In this document: positions 45,279 to 56,563 of the stretch, in pieces
Position numbering within the stretch: the stretch's first letter is position 1
How the letters are laid out: each line of letters begins with the position of its first letter
From: CAWBVG01 sp963792175
Lineage (GTDB): Bacteria > Acidobacteriota > Vicinamibacteria > Vicinamibacterales > CAVVIG01
Reading direction: 5' to 3'
Length of the DNA: 64,000 nt
Assembly (NCBI GenBank): GCA_963792175.1
Contig: CAWBVG010000031.1
Coordinates: 1-64,000 of the forward strand
Notes under the pieces: model-generated
What the model was told of the DNA's origin: nothing
What the model saw: the letters and a program-made list of their open reading frames with translations, nothing else
Database searches by the model: none
Translations under genes and position numbers: made by a program

Positions 45279-45419
45279 GTGCTACAGAGCTAGGGGCTCA
45301 GAGTGCGTGGTGCTGACCCGGTGCCAGGTGCCCGGTGCGCGGTGCCGCACCTAGCGCTCGAGCACCTGGCACCTGGCACCCGGCACCATCGCACCTAGCA
45401 CCGTAGCACCTAGCACCTG
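45275..45419. repeat. GGTGCCAGGTGC / GCACCTGGCACC dyad array between converging genes
   Basis: The left arm contains CTAGGTGCTAC (45275-45285) and GGTGCCAGGTGCCCGGTGC; the right arm contains GCACCTGGCACC, CACCCGGCACC and GTAGCACCTAG (45403-45413), an exact reverse complement of the first. The rsgA stop is inside the left edge; the sulfatase stop is nine bases beyond the right edge. It can form a very stable hairpin in either transcript. Confidence 0.9.
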
Positions 45420-45427
45420 CGCCACGG

Positions 45428-47619
45428 TTACTGAGTGATCCGCGCGAGCTCGGCGGAGATCGCCTTGATATCTTTCGCGTACAGCGACGCCGGCGCGGTC
45501 CGGACGAACCGCTCGAGATAGGGCCGCGCCTCCGCCATCCGCCCGACGCGCATCAGCTGAACGCCGAGGTTGTACAGCGCGTCCCAATTGGTGGGATCGA
45601 GATCCACCGCGCGCTTCCAGCTCGCCAGCGCGGTGTCGCGATCGCCGGACTTGAACGCGACGGTCGCCAGCCCGGCGTGCCCTTGCGCCGACGCCGGGTT
45701 GGCGCGGATCGCGCGCGCGAACTCGCCGCGCGCGGCCGCCAGTTGACCGGCGTCGAGATGAATCGCGCCGATGTTCTCGTGAAGCATCGGATTCTCGGGA
45801 TCGATCTTCAGGCCGCGGTCGAACGCGGCGAGCGCATCCTTCGCCCGGCCGGCGCGGCCGTACGCGATCCCGAGCGCGTTCAGCGCGTCGAGGGTCGGCT
45901 CCGCCTGCGCCGCTTTCTCCAGCAGTCTCAATGCCTCCTGCCCGCGTCCGACTTCGACGAGGTACGTCCCCAGTTGGATTTCAGCGCCCGGCGTCGCGCC
46001 GCGCTCGATCGCGACGCGAAGCGTGTCGATCGCCGCCGGTGTCTGACCACTCCGCCAGTAGTCGAACGCCAGGTGACGCGACGCCGCCATCATCTCCGGC
46101 CGCCGCGCGAGCACGTCGCGGTAGAGCGCGATCGCGTCAGCCGTGCGCCCCTCCTCGTCGGCGGCCACCGCGTCGTGCATCTTCTGATCGACGTCGACCA
46201 GGCGCTTCGGATCGTCGGCTTCGGTGTAGCGCGCCTTCGGCGTGGCGCCTCCCGACACGTAGCCGAGCGCGCGAAGCCGCCGCGCCACCTCCGAATCCTC
46301 CGGGGCCGCCGCGCCGGGCAGCGCGGCATGGAATTCGCCGAGACGTGCCGCCAGCCGCTGTTGACGCGCCGCCTCGCGTCCGCTCAGATTGGTCCGTTCG
46401 TTCGGATCGACGGCAAGGTCGTACAGCTCGGCGATCGGCGCGTCGATGAACTTCTCGCGCCCTGAAAGCACGCCGGTGATCGGCGCCCATCCGTAATCGA
46501 GCATCGGCGACATGGCTTCGAAATACGAGGGCCGGCTTCCGCCGTCGCGGCGATCGGCGCGGGTCCGGAGCGAGTGTCCCGGCAGCGTTGCCGGCTTGTC
46601 GATCTGCAGCGCATCAAGGATCGTCGGCAGGATGTCGATGTGCCGCGCCGGGTCGTCGGAGACTTCGCCGGCTGGATCGCGAACGCAGGCTCGGCCCGTT
46701 CAGCTTGCGTGCGCTCGACGTCCGCGATGATCAGCGGGATGCGCAGCGTGGATTCGTACGCGAACAACCCGTGCGTGGACTCGCCGTGTTCGCCGAGCGC
46801 TTCGCCGTGATCGCCGGTAATGACCACGAGCGTCGGCCGCGCGCTGCGGCGCACCGCCGCGAACAGTGGACCGAGCGCGGCGTCGGCCGCCGCCACTTCG
46901 CCGAAATACGGTCGATCCGCATACTCGCGATCGTACGGCGGCGGTGGCCGATAGGGCGCGTGCGGCTCGTAGACGTGGACCCAGGCGAGCCACCGACCGC
47001 CGGCCTGCGCGTCGATCCACGACGTGGCCAGCGCGACGACCGCTGACGCCGGCCGCTCGACAATCGTGAAGCCACCGCCGGTGAGATCGTCGAAGCGCCC
47101 GTCGTAGACGTCGAACCCCGGCGTCAGCCCGAACCGTGCGTCGAGCGGGAAGGCGGCCACGAACGCACCCGTCGCGAAGCCGCGCTCCTTCAGGATCGTC
47201 GCCAGTGTCGGCATCCCCGGCTTCAGCCGGTAGCCACTGTTTTCCCGGTAGCCGTGCTGAAACGGGTAGGTGCCGGTGAGGATGCTCGCGTGCGACGGCA
47301 GCGTCACGACCGCCTGGGCGTGGGCGAACGAAAAGCGGACGCCAGCTGCCGCAATCGCATCGATGTTGGGCGTCCGCGCCAGTCCGCCGTATGAACTCAG
47401 GGCATCGCCGCGCAGCGTGTCAATCGTCACCAGGAGGACGTTCTGCTCCGGGTTCGCGGCCAGGATGTCGCCGCGCACCGTCGCTCGCGTCCCCCAGTAA
47501 ACGGCGCCGACGACCCCCGCCGCGAAAACGACGGACGCCAGCGCGCGCAGGCGGCGGCTCGACGCCAGCGGCGGCGAGGCAGGCGACGCAGCGTCGGGAG
47601 GCCTGCGCCTTCTAGCCAC
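45428..47619 (-). CDS. Sulfatase-fold protein fused to TPR repeats, one frameshift
   Basis: A protein of about 730 residues with a GTG start. A membrane anchor is near residues 25-45. The alkaline-phosphatase/sulfatase fold has VLLVTIDTLRGDALSSYGG (metal Asp), VVTLPSHASILTGTYP (nucleophile site), VITGDHGEALGEHG (metal Asp-His) and, after a frameshift near 46690, HIDILPTILDAL. Seven or so TPRs follow from about residue 490 (AGRAKDALAAFDRGLKIDPE and similar). The nucleophile position is Thr, not the Cys/Ser that becomes formylglycine, so a phosphoglycerol- or phosphonate-type transferase or hydrolase activity is as likely as sulfate cleavage. It is divergent from the TonB receptor gene. Confidence 0.85.
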
Positions 47620-47800
47620 GGTCCGTTCGCGTCCAAAAAGTTGGATACAGAGTGTTCAAGTTTATCGTAATCGCACACAGTTGCTCTTGATTCACCGCCT
47701 CAACACTCTTAGGCTTGTGCCGCGGCCGGACGACTCGGCCGTATGTTTGTTTCTGTTTGCAAGACCGCAGGGTCGGCCACCCGGCCGCCCAGGAGGATGT

Positions 47801-50800
47801 ATGAGGAATGGCGTTCAGCGGATAGGTGCGCTCGTCTGTCTCCTGCTCCTTGCAGGCCTGCCGGCAGCGGCGCAGGTGAGCACGGGCGAAATCTTCGGCA
47901 AGGCCGCGGACGGCACCGGCGCCGTGCTCCCGGGGGTCTCGGTGACCTTGAGCGGCTCGTCGCTGATCCAGCCGCTCGTCGCCGTGACGTCGGAAACGGG
48001 CGCCTATCGTTTCCCCCGCATCCCCATCGGCACCTACACCGTGTCGTTCGAGATTGCCGGCTTCAAGAAATTCGTCCGCAGCGACGTGATCATTCAGGCG
48101 GGCTTCAACGCGGAGATCAACGCGAAGCTCGAAATCTCCACGGTGCAGGAAACCGTCACCGTGACCGGCGCGAGCCCGGTCGTCGACACCCAGTCGACGA
48201 CGCTGTCCGCGAGCTTCACCAAGGACGCGCTCGAGAAGATTCCCAACGCGCGCGATCCGTGGGTCATCGTCGAGCAGACGCCCGGGATGATCATGAGCGG
48301 CGTCAACGTCGGCGGCAACCTGTCGGGCCAGCAGACGTCGTTCTCGGCGATGGGCTCCGGCACGAACCAGCAGTGGAATATCAACGGCGCGGTCGTCAGC
48401 GACATCGCGTCGGGCAATTCGTCGCCGACCTACTACGACTTCGACTCGTTCGAGGAAATCCAGATCACGACCGCCGGCGCAGACGCGTCGCAGCAGGGTG
48501 CCGGCGTGCAGGTGAACTTCATCACGCGCAGCGGCAGCAACAAACTCACCGGCTTCGGCCGCTTCTACAACACGAACGACAAGTGTTTCGGCGAGCTCGG
48601 TCATTGCCAGGCGATTAACGTCACCGACGATCTTCGGAATCGAGGCGCCGCCGGGGGCAATCCGATTCAGAACATCCGGGATATGGGCGCGCAGCTCGGC
48701 GGGCCGATCGTGAAGAACAAGGCCTGGTTCTGGGGCGCGATGTCGCGCCAGGATGTTCGCGCCGGTGTGGTCGGCTTCTACGACACCGCGAAGTCCGGAT
48801 GTCAGGCGATTGCCAGCAACGCGAACGCGAAGAATGCCGACGGGTCCTATGCGAATTCGCTCGAAAGCATCAAGGGCTGCCTCTTCGGCGACCTGACGAC
48901 GCTCAAGAACAACAACGCACGGCTGCAGTACCAGGAGGTGACTGGCCACCAGACCTCGTTCTCGTATACCTATGGCGACAAATACCGAGGGTCGCGCGGC
49001 TGCGATGCGTTCCATCCGCTCATCACGTGCTCGGTGCAGACCGGTCCGACCATCTTCTACACGACTGACCACCGCTGGATCGCGAGCAACGCGCTGACCA
49101 TCATCGCCCAGTACACGCACATCCACGAAGACTGGTTCCTCGGCTTCGAGAATGATGGGCTCAAGGACGTCCAGGCGATCAACTGGGTGGATACGACCTT
49201 CTGGGACCGCAGCAAGTCGAGCGGGTCGTACCACACGATCCGGCCTCAGGACGATGTCCGGGCGGACGGCAACTACTTCGCGTCGAACAAGCTGGGTGCC
49301 GATCACTCGGTCAAGTTCGGCTTCGCCGTGCGGCGATCGCCGGTGGAATCGATCAGCACCGTCGGCGGCGGTGCGCAGGCCCGGTACCGCGGCGACTATC
49401 CGTTCGCGCCTGGCGCAGTTCATCACGACGCCGACCAGCACCGCCAATCAGGCGGCGTGCTCAATCGGCGGGATCTTTACGCCGGGCGGCGCGGCGACGG
49501 CCACGAACATCGCGCTGTGCGACGAAGCGAACATCATGCGCGACGCCGACTTCAACTACACGTTGTATCAGCGAAACGCCTACATCCAGGATTCGATCAA
49601 GAAGGGCCGCGCGACCATCAACCTGGGTCTGCGCTTCGACCATCAGCACGATCATCGCCACCCCGGGCACCGTGCCCGCGAACCGGCTCCTTCCCACACA
49701 GTTGCCCGCGATTAATTTTCCGGGCGCAGATTCGAAGGCGCGCTACAACAACTGGTCGCCGCGCGTCGGCATCACCTACGATCTACGAGGCGATGGCAAG
49801 AGCGTCTTGAAGGCGAGCGCGTCGCGGTACTACGGCATCGGGATGTTCACGGCAAGCGCGCTCGAGCCGACTGGCACCACGACCACGCTCAGATTCCCGT
49901 GGAAGGACCTCAACGGCGACAAGGTCGTCCAGGCGAGCGAACTGCAGGTATTCAAGGCTGACGGCAAGACGCTGAACCTGTTGAACAGCCCTGCCGGCTA
50001 CGATCCGGACAACCCGGGATCGCCAATCACGACCGCCATTGTCGATCCCAAGTTGAAGAACGACATCACGGACGAAGCCATCATCGGCCTCGATCACGAG
50101 GTCGTCAGCAACTTCGGTGTCGGCGCGATGTTCATCTACCGCAAGTACCATCAGTTCTGCGGTAGCTCACAGCAGGGATGTGTCGGCAGCGCCGTTCGCT
50201 ATCTCGACTCGGTGTACCCAACGGGTCCGGTCGCGTTCACCGCCGCATGCGGCAATGCGCTGTGCGACCAGCCGAGCTACACGGGGTACTACTTCAACGG
50301 CCCGACGCTTCACACCAACACGATTGAAGAGAACATCGGCGAGTATCGGACGTATGCCGGTTTGGAGCTGACGGCGCGCAAACGACTCAGCAATCACTGG
50401 ATGATGAGCACGCAGCTATGTGCGCAACAACGAGAAGCTGTACGAAGTGACGCCGGGAGTCGACTTCCTCGATCCGACGAACCGCAACCCCGTCGAACAT
50501 GGTCAGCGGCTACGAGGATGGCACGCGCAACGGACCTCACGTGTTCAAGCTCTCCGGAATGTACCAACTCCCATGGGACATCACGGCGTCCGCGTTCTAC
50601 AACGCGCACTCCAACTTCCCGTTCAATCCGAACATCACCTCGCCGACTCGGCCGAATGGGCTCGGGACGGTGACGATTCTGATCTACCCGACCAACAGCC
50701 AGCGTCTGCCTGCGGTTCAGACGCTCGACCTGAACTTCGACAAGTCGATCCGGCTCGGCGGCGCACGCCGCGTGACCCTCAACGCGGCGATGTTCAACAT

Positions 50801-50919
50801 CTCGAACGCGAACACGGCGCTCGGACAGACCGCTCGGCAGAACACCTCGACCGCGAATTTCCTGACGTCGATTGTCGGGCCCGCGCGTGGTGCGGTTCGG
50901 GCTGCGGGTGAACTTCTGA
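47801..50919 (+). CDS. TonB-dependent receptor with carboxypeptidase-like N-terminal domain, several frameshifts
   Basis: The ATG is preceded by AGGAGG. A signal peptide is followed by a CarboxypepD_reg-like domain (GAVLPGVSVTLSGSSLIQPL, then GAYRFPRIPIGTYTVSFEIA, residues 30-110). A plug-like region follows (NISTVQETVTVTGASPVVD-like linker, WNINGAVVSDIASGNSSPTY), then the barrel: GAQLGGPIVKNKAWFWGAMS, VKFGFAVRRSPVESIST and, at the end, GPRVVRFGLRVNF with terminal Phe in the last frame. About 1,035 residues. It imports or binds large nutrients at the outer membrane; the substrate is unknown. Frameshifts occur near 49410, 49650, 50420, 50500 and 50880. I ended it at 50919 because that frame gives the canonical barrel ending. 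Confidence 0.85.
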
Positions 50920-50929
50920 GATCGAATCG

Positions 50930-50958
50930 GGGCTAGGGTGCTAGGGAGCTAGGGCTAG
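50930..50958. repeat. GGGGCTAGGG word array after the TonB receptor
   Basis: GGGGCTAGGG, TGCTAGGGAG, CTAGGGCTAG form a short array eleven bases after the receptor stop, followed by a true hairpin terminator. Confidence 0.7.
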
Positions 50959-50972
50959 TCTGAGAGCACGAC

Positions 50973-51009
50973 ACGGCCGGTCTCGCTAAACGGGACCGGC
51001 CGTTTTTTT
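50973..51009 (+). terminator. Intrinsic terminator
   Basis: ACGGCCGGTC (50973-50982) pairs perfectly with GACCGGCCGT (50994-51003), with an 11-base loop, followed by seven T residues (51003-51009). It is the clearest rho-independent terminator in the window and ends the TonB receptor transcript. Confidence 0.9.
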
Positions 51010-51039
51010 GTACAATCGCGACAACTTCACGAGGTGTCC

Positions 51040-51982
51040 ATGAACGTGGTCCGGCGACTGATGTTGTTCACGCTCTGCGCTGTTCTTGCTGCCGCGCCGG
51101 CATTCGCGCAGCGGATGCGGGCGGGCGATGCCCTTCCAAGGAGAAAGTGGCGGCGTGGCGCGGCGACGCGCAGGTGTCGGGCAAGATCATCGACGATGCG
51201 GGCAAGGGTGTTCCCGACGCGAAAGTCACGTTCATCTTCACGAAGTCGAACGACGGATTTTTCGCGACCACGAAGAAGAACGGCGAGTTCTCGGCCAAGG
51301 ACATCAAGGCCGGCGAGTGGCGGATTCAGGTCGACGCGCAGAATTTCATCACCGTCCGGCAGAACGCTGACGATCGGCGACAGCAAGAATCCGCCGCTGG
51401 CGGTGACGCTGAAGCGCGACAACAGTCCCGAACTGCTCACGAAAGCCGAGGCGATGTTCAAGGCGGGCCAGAATGCCGAGGCGCGCGCCGAGTACCTGAA
51501 GGTGCTCGAGGCGCATCCGGAGCTGACGGGCATCAATCGCGCGATTGCGTTCACCTACGGCCGCGAAGGGCATCACCCCGAGGCGCTCAAGTATCTCGAC
51601 CTCGCCCTGGCTTCGAATCCGGACGACCGTCAGCTGCTGCAGCTCGCGGCCGCAAGCGCCATGCAGGTCAGCGACTATCCGCGCGCGATGACCTATCTCG
51701 CGAAGATCGACGAGGCGACGCTCGACGATCCGGCGATTCTCGCCGATGCAGCGGTCAACCTGATCAACAAGAACCGGACGGCGGATGCGATACAGATCCT
51801 CGATCGGGTCATCGCGCACTTTCCAGCGGCGCCAGACCCGTACTACTACCGCGGCTTCGCGCGGCTGAAAGACAGCAAGAACGCGGAGGCCAAAGCCGAC
51901 CTCGAGAAGTTCCTCGAGCTGGCGCCGCCGACCGTCGCCGCAAGTGGCGCAGGCGAAGGATCTGCTGGCCAAGATCAAGTGA
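51040..51982 (+). CDS. TPR protein with carboxypeptidase-like domain, frameshifted
   Basis: The ATG at 51040 follows GAGG and a terminator. A signal peptide is followed by a carboxypeptidase-regulatory-like domain (VSGKIIDDAGKGVPDAKVTF, then NGEFSAKDIKAGEWRIQVDA). A TPR region follows (residues 130-310: AEAMFKAGQNAEARAEYLKV, RAIAFTYGREGHHPEALKYL, LINKNRTADAIQILDRVIAH). The correct ending is VAQAKDLLAKIK with a stop at 51980-51982. Three frameshifts interrupt it. A periplasmic scaffold role is likely from the domains. It lies nine bases before the next gene, so the two form an operon. Confidence 0.75.
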
Positions 51983-51991
51983 AGGGCTGAC

Positions 51992-52794
51992 ATGCCGCGC
52001 CGTCTCGCGTGGTTCACGTTGGCCGCGGCCCTGGGCTGGCGCCTGGCCGCGGCGCCGATCGCCCAGGACAACTATCAGTTCAGCGATCCGAACGTCGAGA
52101 ACACATTCCGCTATGCCCGCATGGCGGTGGGCGGCGGCGTCTCGAAATTGAAAGCGCTGCAGCTGAAGGGCCGATCGAAGGTCGACCTGAACGGCTCGCT
52201 GCGTCGATTGCGCCGTCGACATCAAGATCCTGTTTCCGGACTACTACCTGCGAATCGACGCGACCGCGACCGACGCCAAGCTGGCCGGCTTTGCGGGCAA
52301 GACGGTCCTGAATGCCATCCGCGCCGGCGCGAACCTCTCACTGCCGCCGGACGCACCTGACGTCCGCGATCCTGAAGAACGAACAGATGCGGCTGGCGCG
52401 CCTGCTTCTCGGTGCGGCCACGTATGTCACGCCGACGTTCGCGATGATCTTCCGCTCCTCTGGGCTGACTGGCGGCGTTGTGGATCCTCGAGTGTCCGCC
52501 AAAACCATGGCGACCGCCGAGGGACGCGGCGAGCCGAACGTCGCGGAAGTCGCCGGCGCAGGCGGTTTCCGCGCGCGGTTTGTCGTCGACGGAATCAGCC
52601 GGATGCCGGCGAAGCTGATCTATCCCAACAGCCCGCAGGAAGAGACGATGACGTTCGAGGATCGGCGGGATGTGAACGGCATCAAGCTGCCGTTTCATAT
52701 CACGACGACCGCCGGCGGCCGCATCGTCGACGAGCTGATCCTCGATCAGATTCTGGTGAACCCCGAGATCGGCAAAGGCGATTTCAAGCGCTAA
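51992..52794 (+). CDS. Conserved exported hypothetical protein, two frameshifts
   Basis: A signal-like N-terminus (MPRRLAWFTLAAALGWRLAA) is followed by about 240 residues rich in beta structure: NTFRYARMAVGGGVSKLKAL, DIKILFPDYYLRIDATATDA, RARFVVDGISRMPAKLIYPN, NGIKLPFHITTTAGGRIVDE. It resembles acidobacterial outer-membrane lipoprotein-sorting-like proteins of unknown role, but I cannot assign a family. Its stop codon overlaps that of the converging TonB receptor gene by two bases. It likely shares a transcript with the TPR gene upstream. Confidence 0.6.
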
Positions 52795-55700
52795 AACACG
52801 AACTTCAGCTGCAGCCTCGCCGTGCGCCGATTCTGCCACTGATCCGGCAAACCAAACCTCGGATCCGGCCGGATCGCCGTCGTCGCCTTCGCCACGGCAA
52901 CCGCGTCGAAGCCGGCGAAAAACGCCGCGTCGGAGATGTTCAGGCTGTCGCGATACGGCGTGGTGAAGAGGCGCGTGACCGTGTCCTGATCGAACAGATT
53001 GGTCACATTGACGCCGAGGTTGAGCCGCTTGCTGCCCGGCAGCGAGAAGTTGTGCTGCAGGAAGAGATCGGTCTGGCTGAAGATGGGCGTGCGGCCGAGA
53101 TCGTTGCGTCCGAACGGATAGAACGGAATGCTCTTCTCGTTGACCTGTGTCTGCTGCGGTGTGCCAGTCTCAATCAGATAGAAGACGCCGACCTGCGTGC
53201 CCCATTTGAAGTCGTAGGACGGCGTGATCTTCACCTCGTGCGGTCGATCGTTTGCAGCAGGCCGAAGACCGGCTGGCCCGCGCTGATCGAACGATTGATA
53301 CAGCCCGTCGAAGTAGCGATTCACGTTGGGGCTCGTCCGGCCGTTTTCGTCGGAGCTGGCGAGACCGGAGTAATTCCCGTACAACCGGCTGTACAGGTAG
53401 CTCGCCGTCATCTGCCACCGGTTCGAATAGACGCTTGACGAGCTAGAATTCCAGGCTGTCGTAGGTCCGCTTCGCCGGCGGCTGGTCGGGACAGGTCGGG
53501 CAGATCGTCGTGAGCGTGTGCTCGCGCGAGGCCGAATCCGGGGTTGGCGATTCTGAACATCTCTCCGATGCCCGGCGACCTGCACGCCGACGTCCTCGAT
53601 GGTGCGGTCCAGCCATTTGTGCGAATAGCGGATGCCGACGGACATCCGTGACGACAGTTCGTGCTCCAGACCGAGCGTAGAACTCCTGCGTCTTGACAGG
53701 CTTCAGGTTCGGATCGATCAGGTTGTTATTGGCGTCATTGGACGGGTGACGCGAGTCGATCTGCTCGATGAAGGTGCCCGGGCAGGTGCCGCCTTCCGGC
53801 GGGCGCCCTTCCTGGCACGTGATCGACGGCCAGTAGAACGTGTCGAGCGTGTAGAAATACGTGATCCAGTGCTGGCCGCCGAACGATCCCTGCGGCATCT
53901 CGAGCTTCGTGATGTCGTTGAAGATTCCCCAGCTGCCGTACCCCTTCCATCGGCTGTCGCCGGCGATGTCCCACGCGAAGCCGACGCGCGGCGTGATCTT
54001 GTCGCTCCAGCCGAAATGAATGCCAGGATTCTCGGCGCGGTAAGAGGGAACATCATCGCTCTCGGCGCGGATTCCGAGGTTGAGCGTCAGCCGCTGGCTG
54101 ATTGTCCTCGACGCGTCCTGCGCAGAAGACGCCGACGTTATGGTGTGAATATCGCCGACGGTGACCACGTTCTTGGTCGTGCTCCAGAAGCCGTAGGTGC
54201 CGCGCACCTGCCGGCCGTAGAACGTGCTCCGCGAGGCGTTCCAGTTGAGCGTGATCGTCGGCTGGGTCTGGCCGGTCAGGACGTCGTTCCCAAGCCGCTC
54301 GAACTGGAAGCCGGTCTTGATATGATGTTGGCCCTTGAACGCCGCATAGTAGGTGGCATCGGCGTTCAGGTTGAATCGGGTGTAGTAGTCGGGACCGTCG
54401 TGCTGCTGGAGAGCTTGTCGACGTAGCCGTTCAGTTGTCGCAGTGACGCCGGAATATCCGGAAAGATCGTCGTCGACGTGTTGGAGCCGGTGAAGGAATG
54501 GCGGAGCTCGGTTCCGCGCCGAACCCGCGCGCCCCGTACTTCAGCATCCCGCCGGTGACGTTGACGTAGACCTTCGGCGAGGCCACCCAGTCCGTCGAAA
54601 TCGGCGATGTGGTGCTGAAGTTGTCGGTGTGAATCGGGCTGGGGAAATTGCTGGCGTGCTGTTGCTGGCGAGGCCATCGGGTTCGATGGCCGGCAGGGCG
54701 GGACCGTTCTTGTCGCGGCGGTCGAGCGCGCTGACGCGGGTGCGCAACTTGTTGGTGATCTGTCCGGTCACGTTGTAGTTGGCCACGTACTGCTTGTCCG
54801 TGGATTTGAAGGTGCCGGTCGTGCCGTTCTGCGCGAACCGGACGCTGCGCTCGCTGGGCATCACCTCGGTGACGCCGCCGGCGTAGAACCAGATGCGGTC
54901 GCGTATCACCGGGCCGCCGAGTTCGAAGACCGGCTCCCAATCGGTGTAGTGGGCCGACTTGGTCTTCACGTTCTCCGCGATCGTCTGATCGGACGGATTC
55001 AGCCGCAGCGTCTGTCGCAGCGCACCGCGCAGGCGGAGTGTGTCGAAGTAGGTCCCGGCGCTGCCGTGCCAGTCGTTGCTCCCGGTCTTTGTCAGCACGC
55101 TGACGACGCCGCCCGTCGCCGCGCGGTATTCGGCGTTGTAGCCGCTGGATTTCACCTGCACCTCGGCGACGAAGTCGGTGCGGATCGGATTGGTCGGCGT
55201 GTTGTTGGCGGTGTTGTTCCCGAAGTTGTTCTGCGTCCCCGTTCGCAGCGACGTCATGTCCAGACCGTCGACCAGGAAATGGTTTTCCGAGCCGCTCGAT
55301 CCATCCAGCTGGTAGCCGCCCGCCTTCGTTTCGCTGCTGGCGCCTGGCGCCTGCACGAGCACGCTCGCAAAATCGCGTCCTTTCGGAATGCGGCTGATTA
55401 GCTACCCGCCGTGATCACCGCGCTGGCGGTGTTCTGCTAGACGTCGATCACGGGTGATGTCGCCATCACTTGAACGCTTTCCGCGACACCAGCGACGGCG
55501 AGCGCGATGTCAACCTTCAGGATCTGGCCGAGCAGCAGCTGAACGCCGGAGACTTTCTGGGACGGAACCCGGCGAGCGTGGCCGAAACGTCATAGACACC
55601 GGGCGCGAGCGCCGGGAAGCGATAGATGCCTTGTGCGTCACTGATGGCGGTGCTGACCCCGACGAGCGACGGGGCTCCTCGCTCGACGGTCACGCCGGGC

Positions 55701-55825
55701 AGGACGGCGCCGGAGGTGTCCCTGACGATCCCTTCGATGGAGCCGCGCGTCTCCTGCGCCCCGAGGACATTCGACAGCGCCGAGAACGTCAGCGCACACA
55801 CCACGATCCGAACAACGTATCGCAT
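52791..55825 (-). CDS. TonB-dependent receptor with carboxypeptidase-like N-terminal domain, many frameshifts
   Basis: The ATG at 55825 follows GGAGG. A signal peptide precedes a CarboxypepD_reg-like domain (GSIEGIVRDTSGAVLPGVTV, then GIYRFPALAPGVYDVSATLA). A plug (YQLDGSSGSENHFLVDGLDM, residues near 160-180), FELGGPVIRDRIWFYAGGVT and a barrel with NLGIRAESDDVPSYRAENPG and ITPRVGFAWDIAGDSRWKGY follow, ending RRTARLQLKFVF with terminal Phe. About 1,000 residues. Seven or more frameshifts occur, most between 53400 and 54700, and at 55380-55560. It resembles the receptor at 47801 but is not a close duplicate. An in-frame stop in the linker at about 55435 is probably also an error. Confidence 0.82.
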
Positions 55826-55904
55826 AGCAGCCTCCTCCAATCCTCGCGCTCACGCCGGCCTTGCAAAATTTCAAGCCTTGCGGCGGAGGAAGCTTACGAC
55901 AACG

Positions 55905-56563
55905 ATGCATAATCTGGATCGCAAAATGTCGCTACAGCTGAGAAGGCTCGCCGGTATTTTCTGTACCGTCACTGTGCTGTGGTGTGGCGCGACCCTTCCG
56001 CCTTCGCTAAAAGCTACGGCGAACCAGCCCGGCCAGACGCGCGTCCGCCTCGACACCAGCAAGGGCGCCATCGTCATCGCGGTCCATCGCGACTGGGGGC
56101 CGCATGGCGCCGATCGGTTTCTCGAGCTCGTCAACGCGAGCTATTTCGACGACTCGCGGTTCTTCCGCGTCGTCAAGGGACAGTGGGCGCAGTTCGGGAT
56201 CAACGGGGATCCGAAAGTGGCGACGGCGTGGCGGCAGCGGACGATTCCCGACGATCCGCGCGGACAGTCCGTGACGCGCGGCCGCGTCGCGTTCGCATTC
56301 GCCGTGCCCAACGGCCGGACGACGCAGGTCTACATCGCCCTGCGCGACATCTCGTACCAGGACGAGCAGGGGTTCGTCGCCGTTCGGCGAGGTCGTCGAA
56401 GGGCATGGACGTCGCCGACGCGCTGAACAGCGAGTATGGCGAGACTTCCGGCGGCGGCATTCGCGCCGGCAAGCAACAGCCGCTGTTCGACGGCGGCAAC
56501 GCGTATCTCGATCGGGAGTTCCCGCGTCTCGATCGCCTTCTGCGCGCGAGAGTGGTGCGATGA
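55905..56563 (+). CDS. Cyclophilin-type peptidylprolyl isomerase, one frameshift
   Basis: The start at ATG 55905 (or 55926) leads into a signal peptide (residues 10-40). The cyclophilin domain has TRVRLDTSKGAIVIAVHRDW, ADRFLELVNASYFDDSRFFR with the active-site Arg in RFFRVVKGQWAQFGI, then RGRVAFAFAVPNGRTTQVYI. After a frameshift near 56390 it ends PFGEVVEGMDVADALNSEYG. About 215 residues. It speeds folding of prolyl bonds in the periplasm. Its stop overlaps the DinB gene start (ATGA). The 79-bp gap upstream separates it from the divergent TonB receptor. Confidence 0.85.

Noticed and set aside
40658..45419. Intrinsic terminators at every word array
   Set aside because: Except for the hairpin at 50973-51009, the arrays lack T-runs and two lie inside operons.
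47620..47800. Confident promoter between the sulfatase and TonB receptor genes
   Set aside because: TTGATT with a TAGGCT 17 bp later is too weak to call. No operator was seen.
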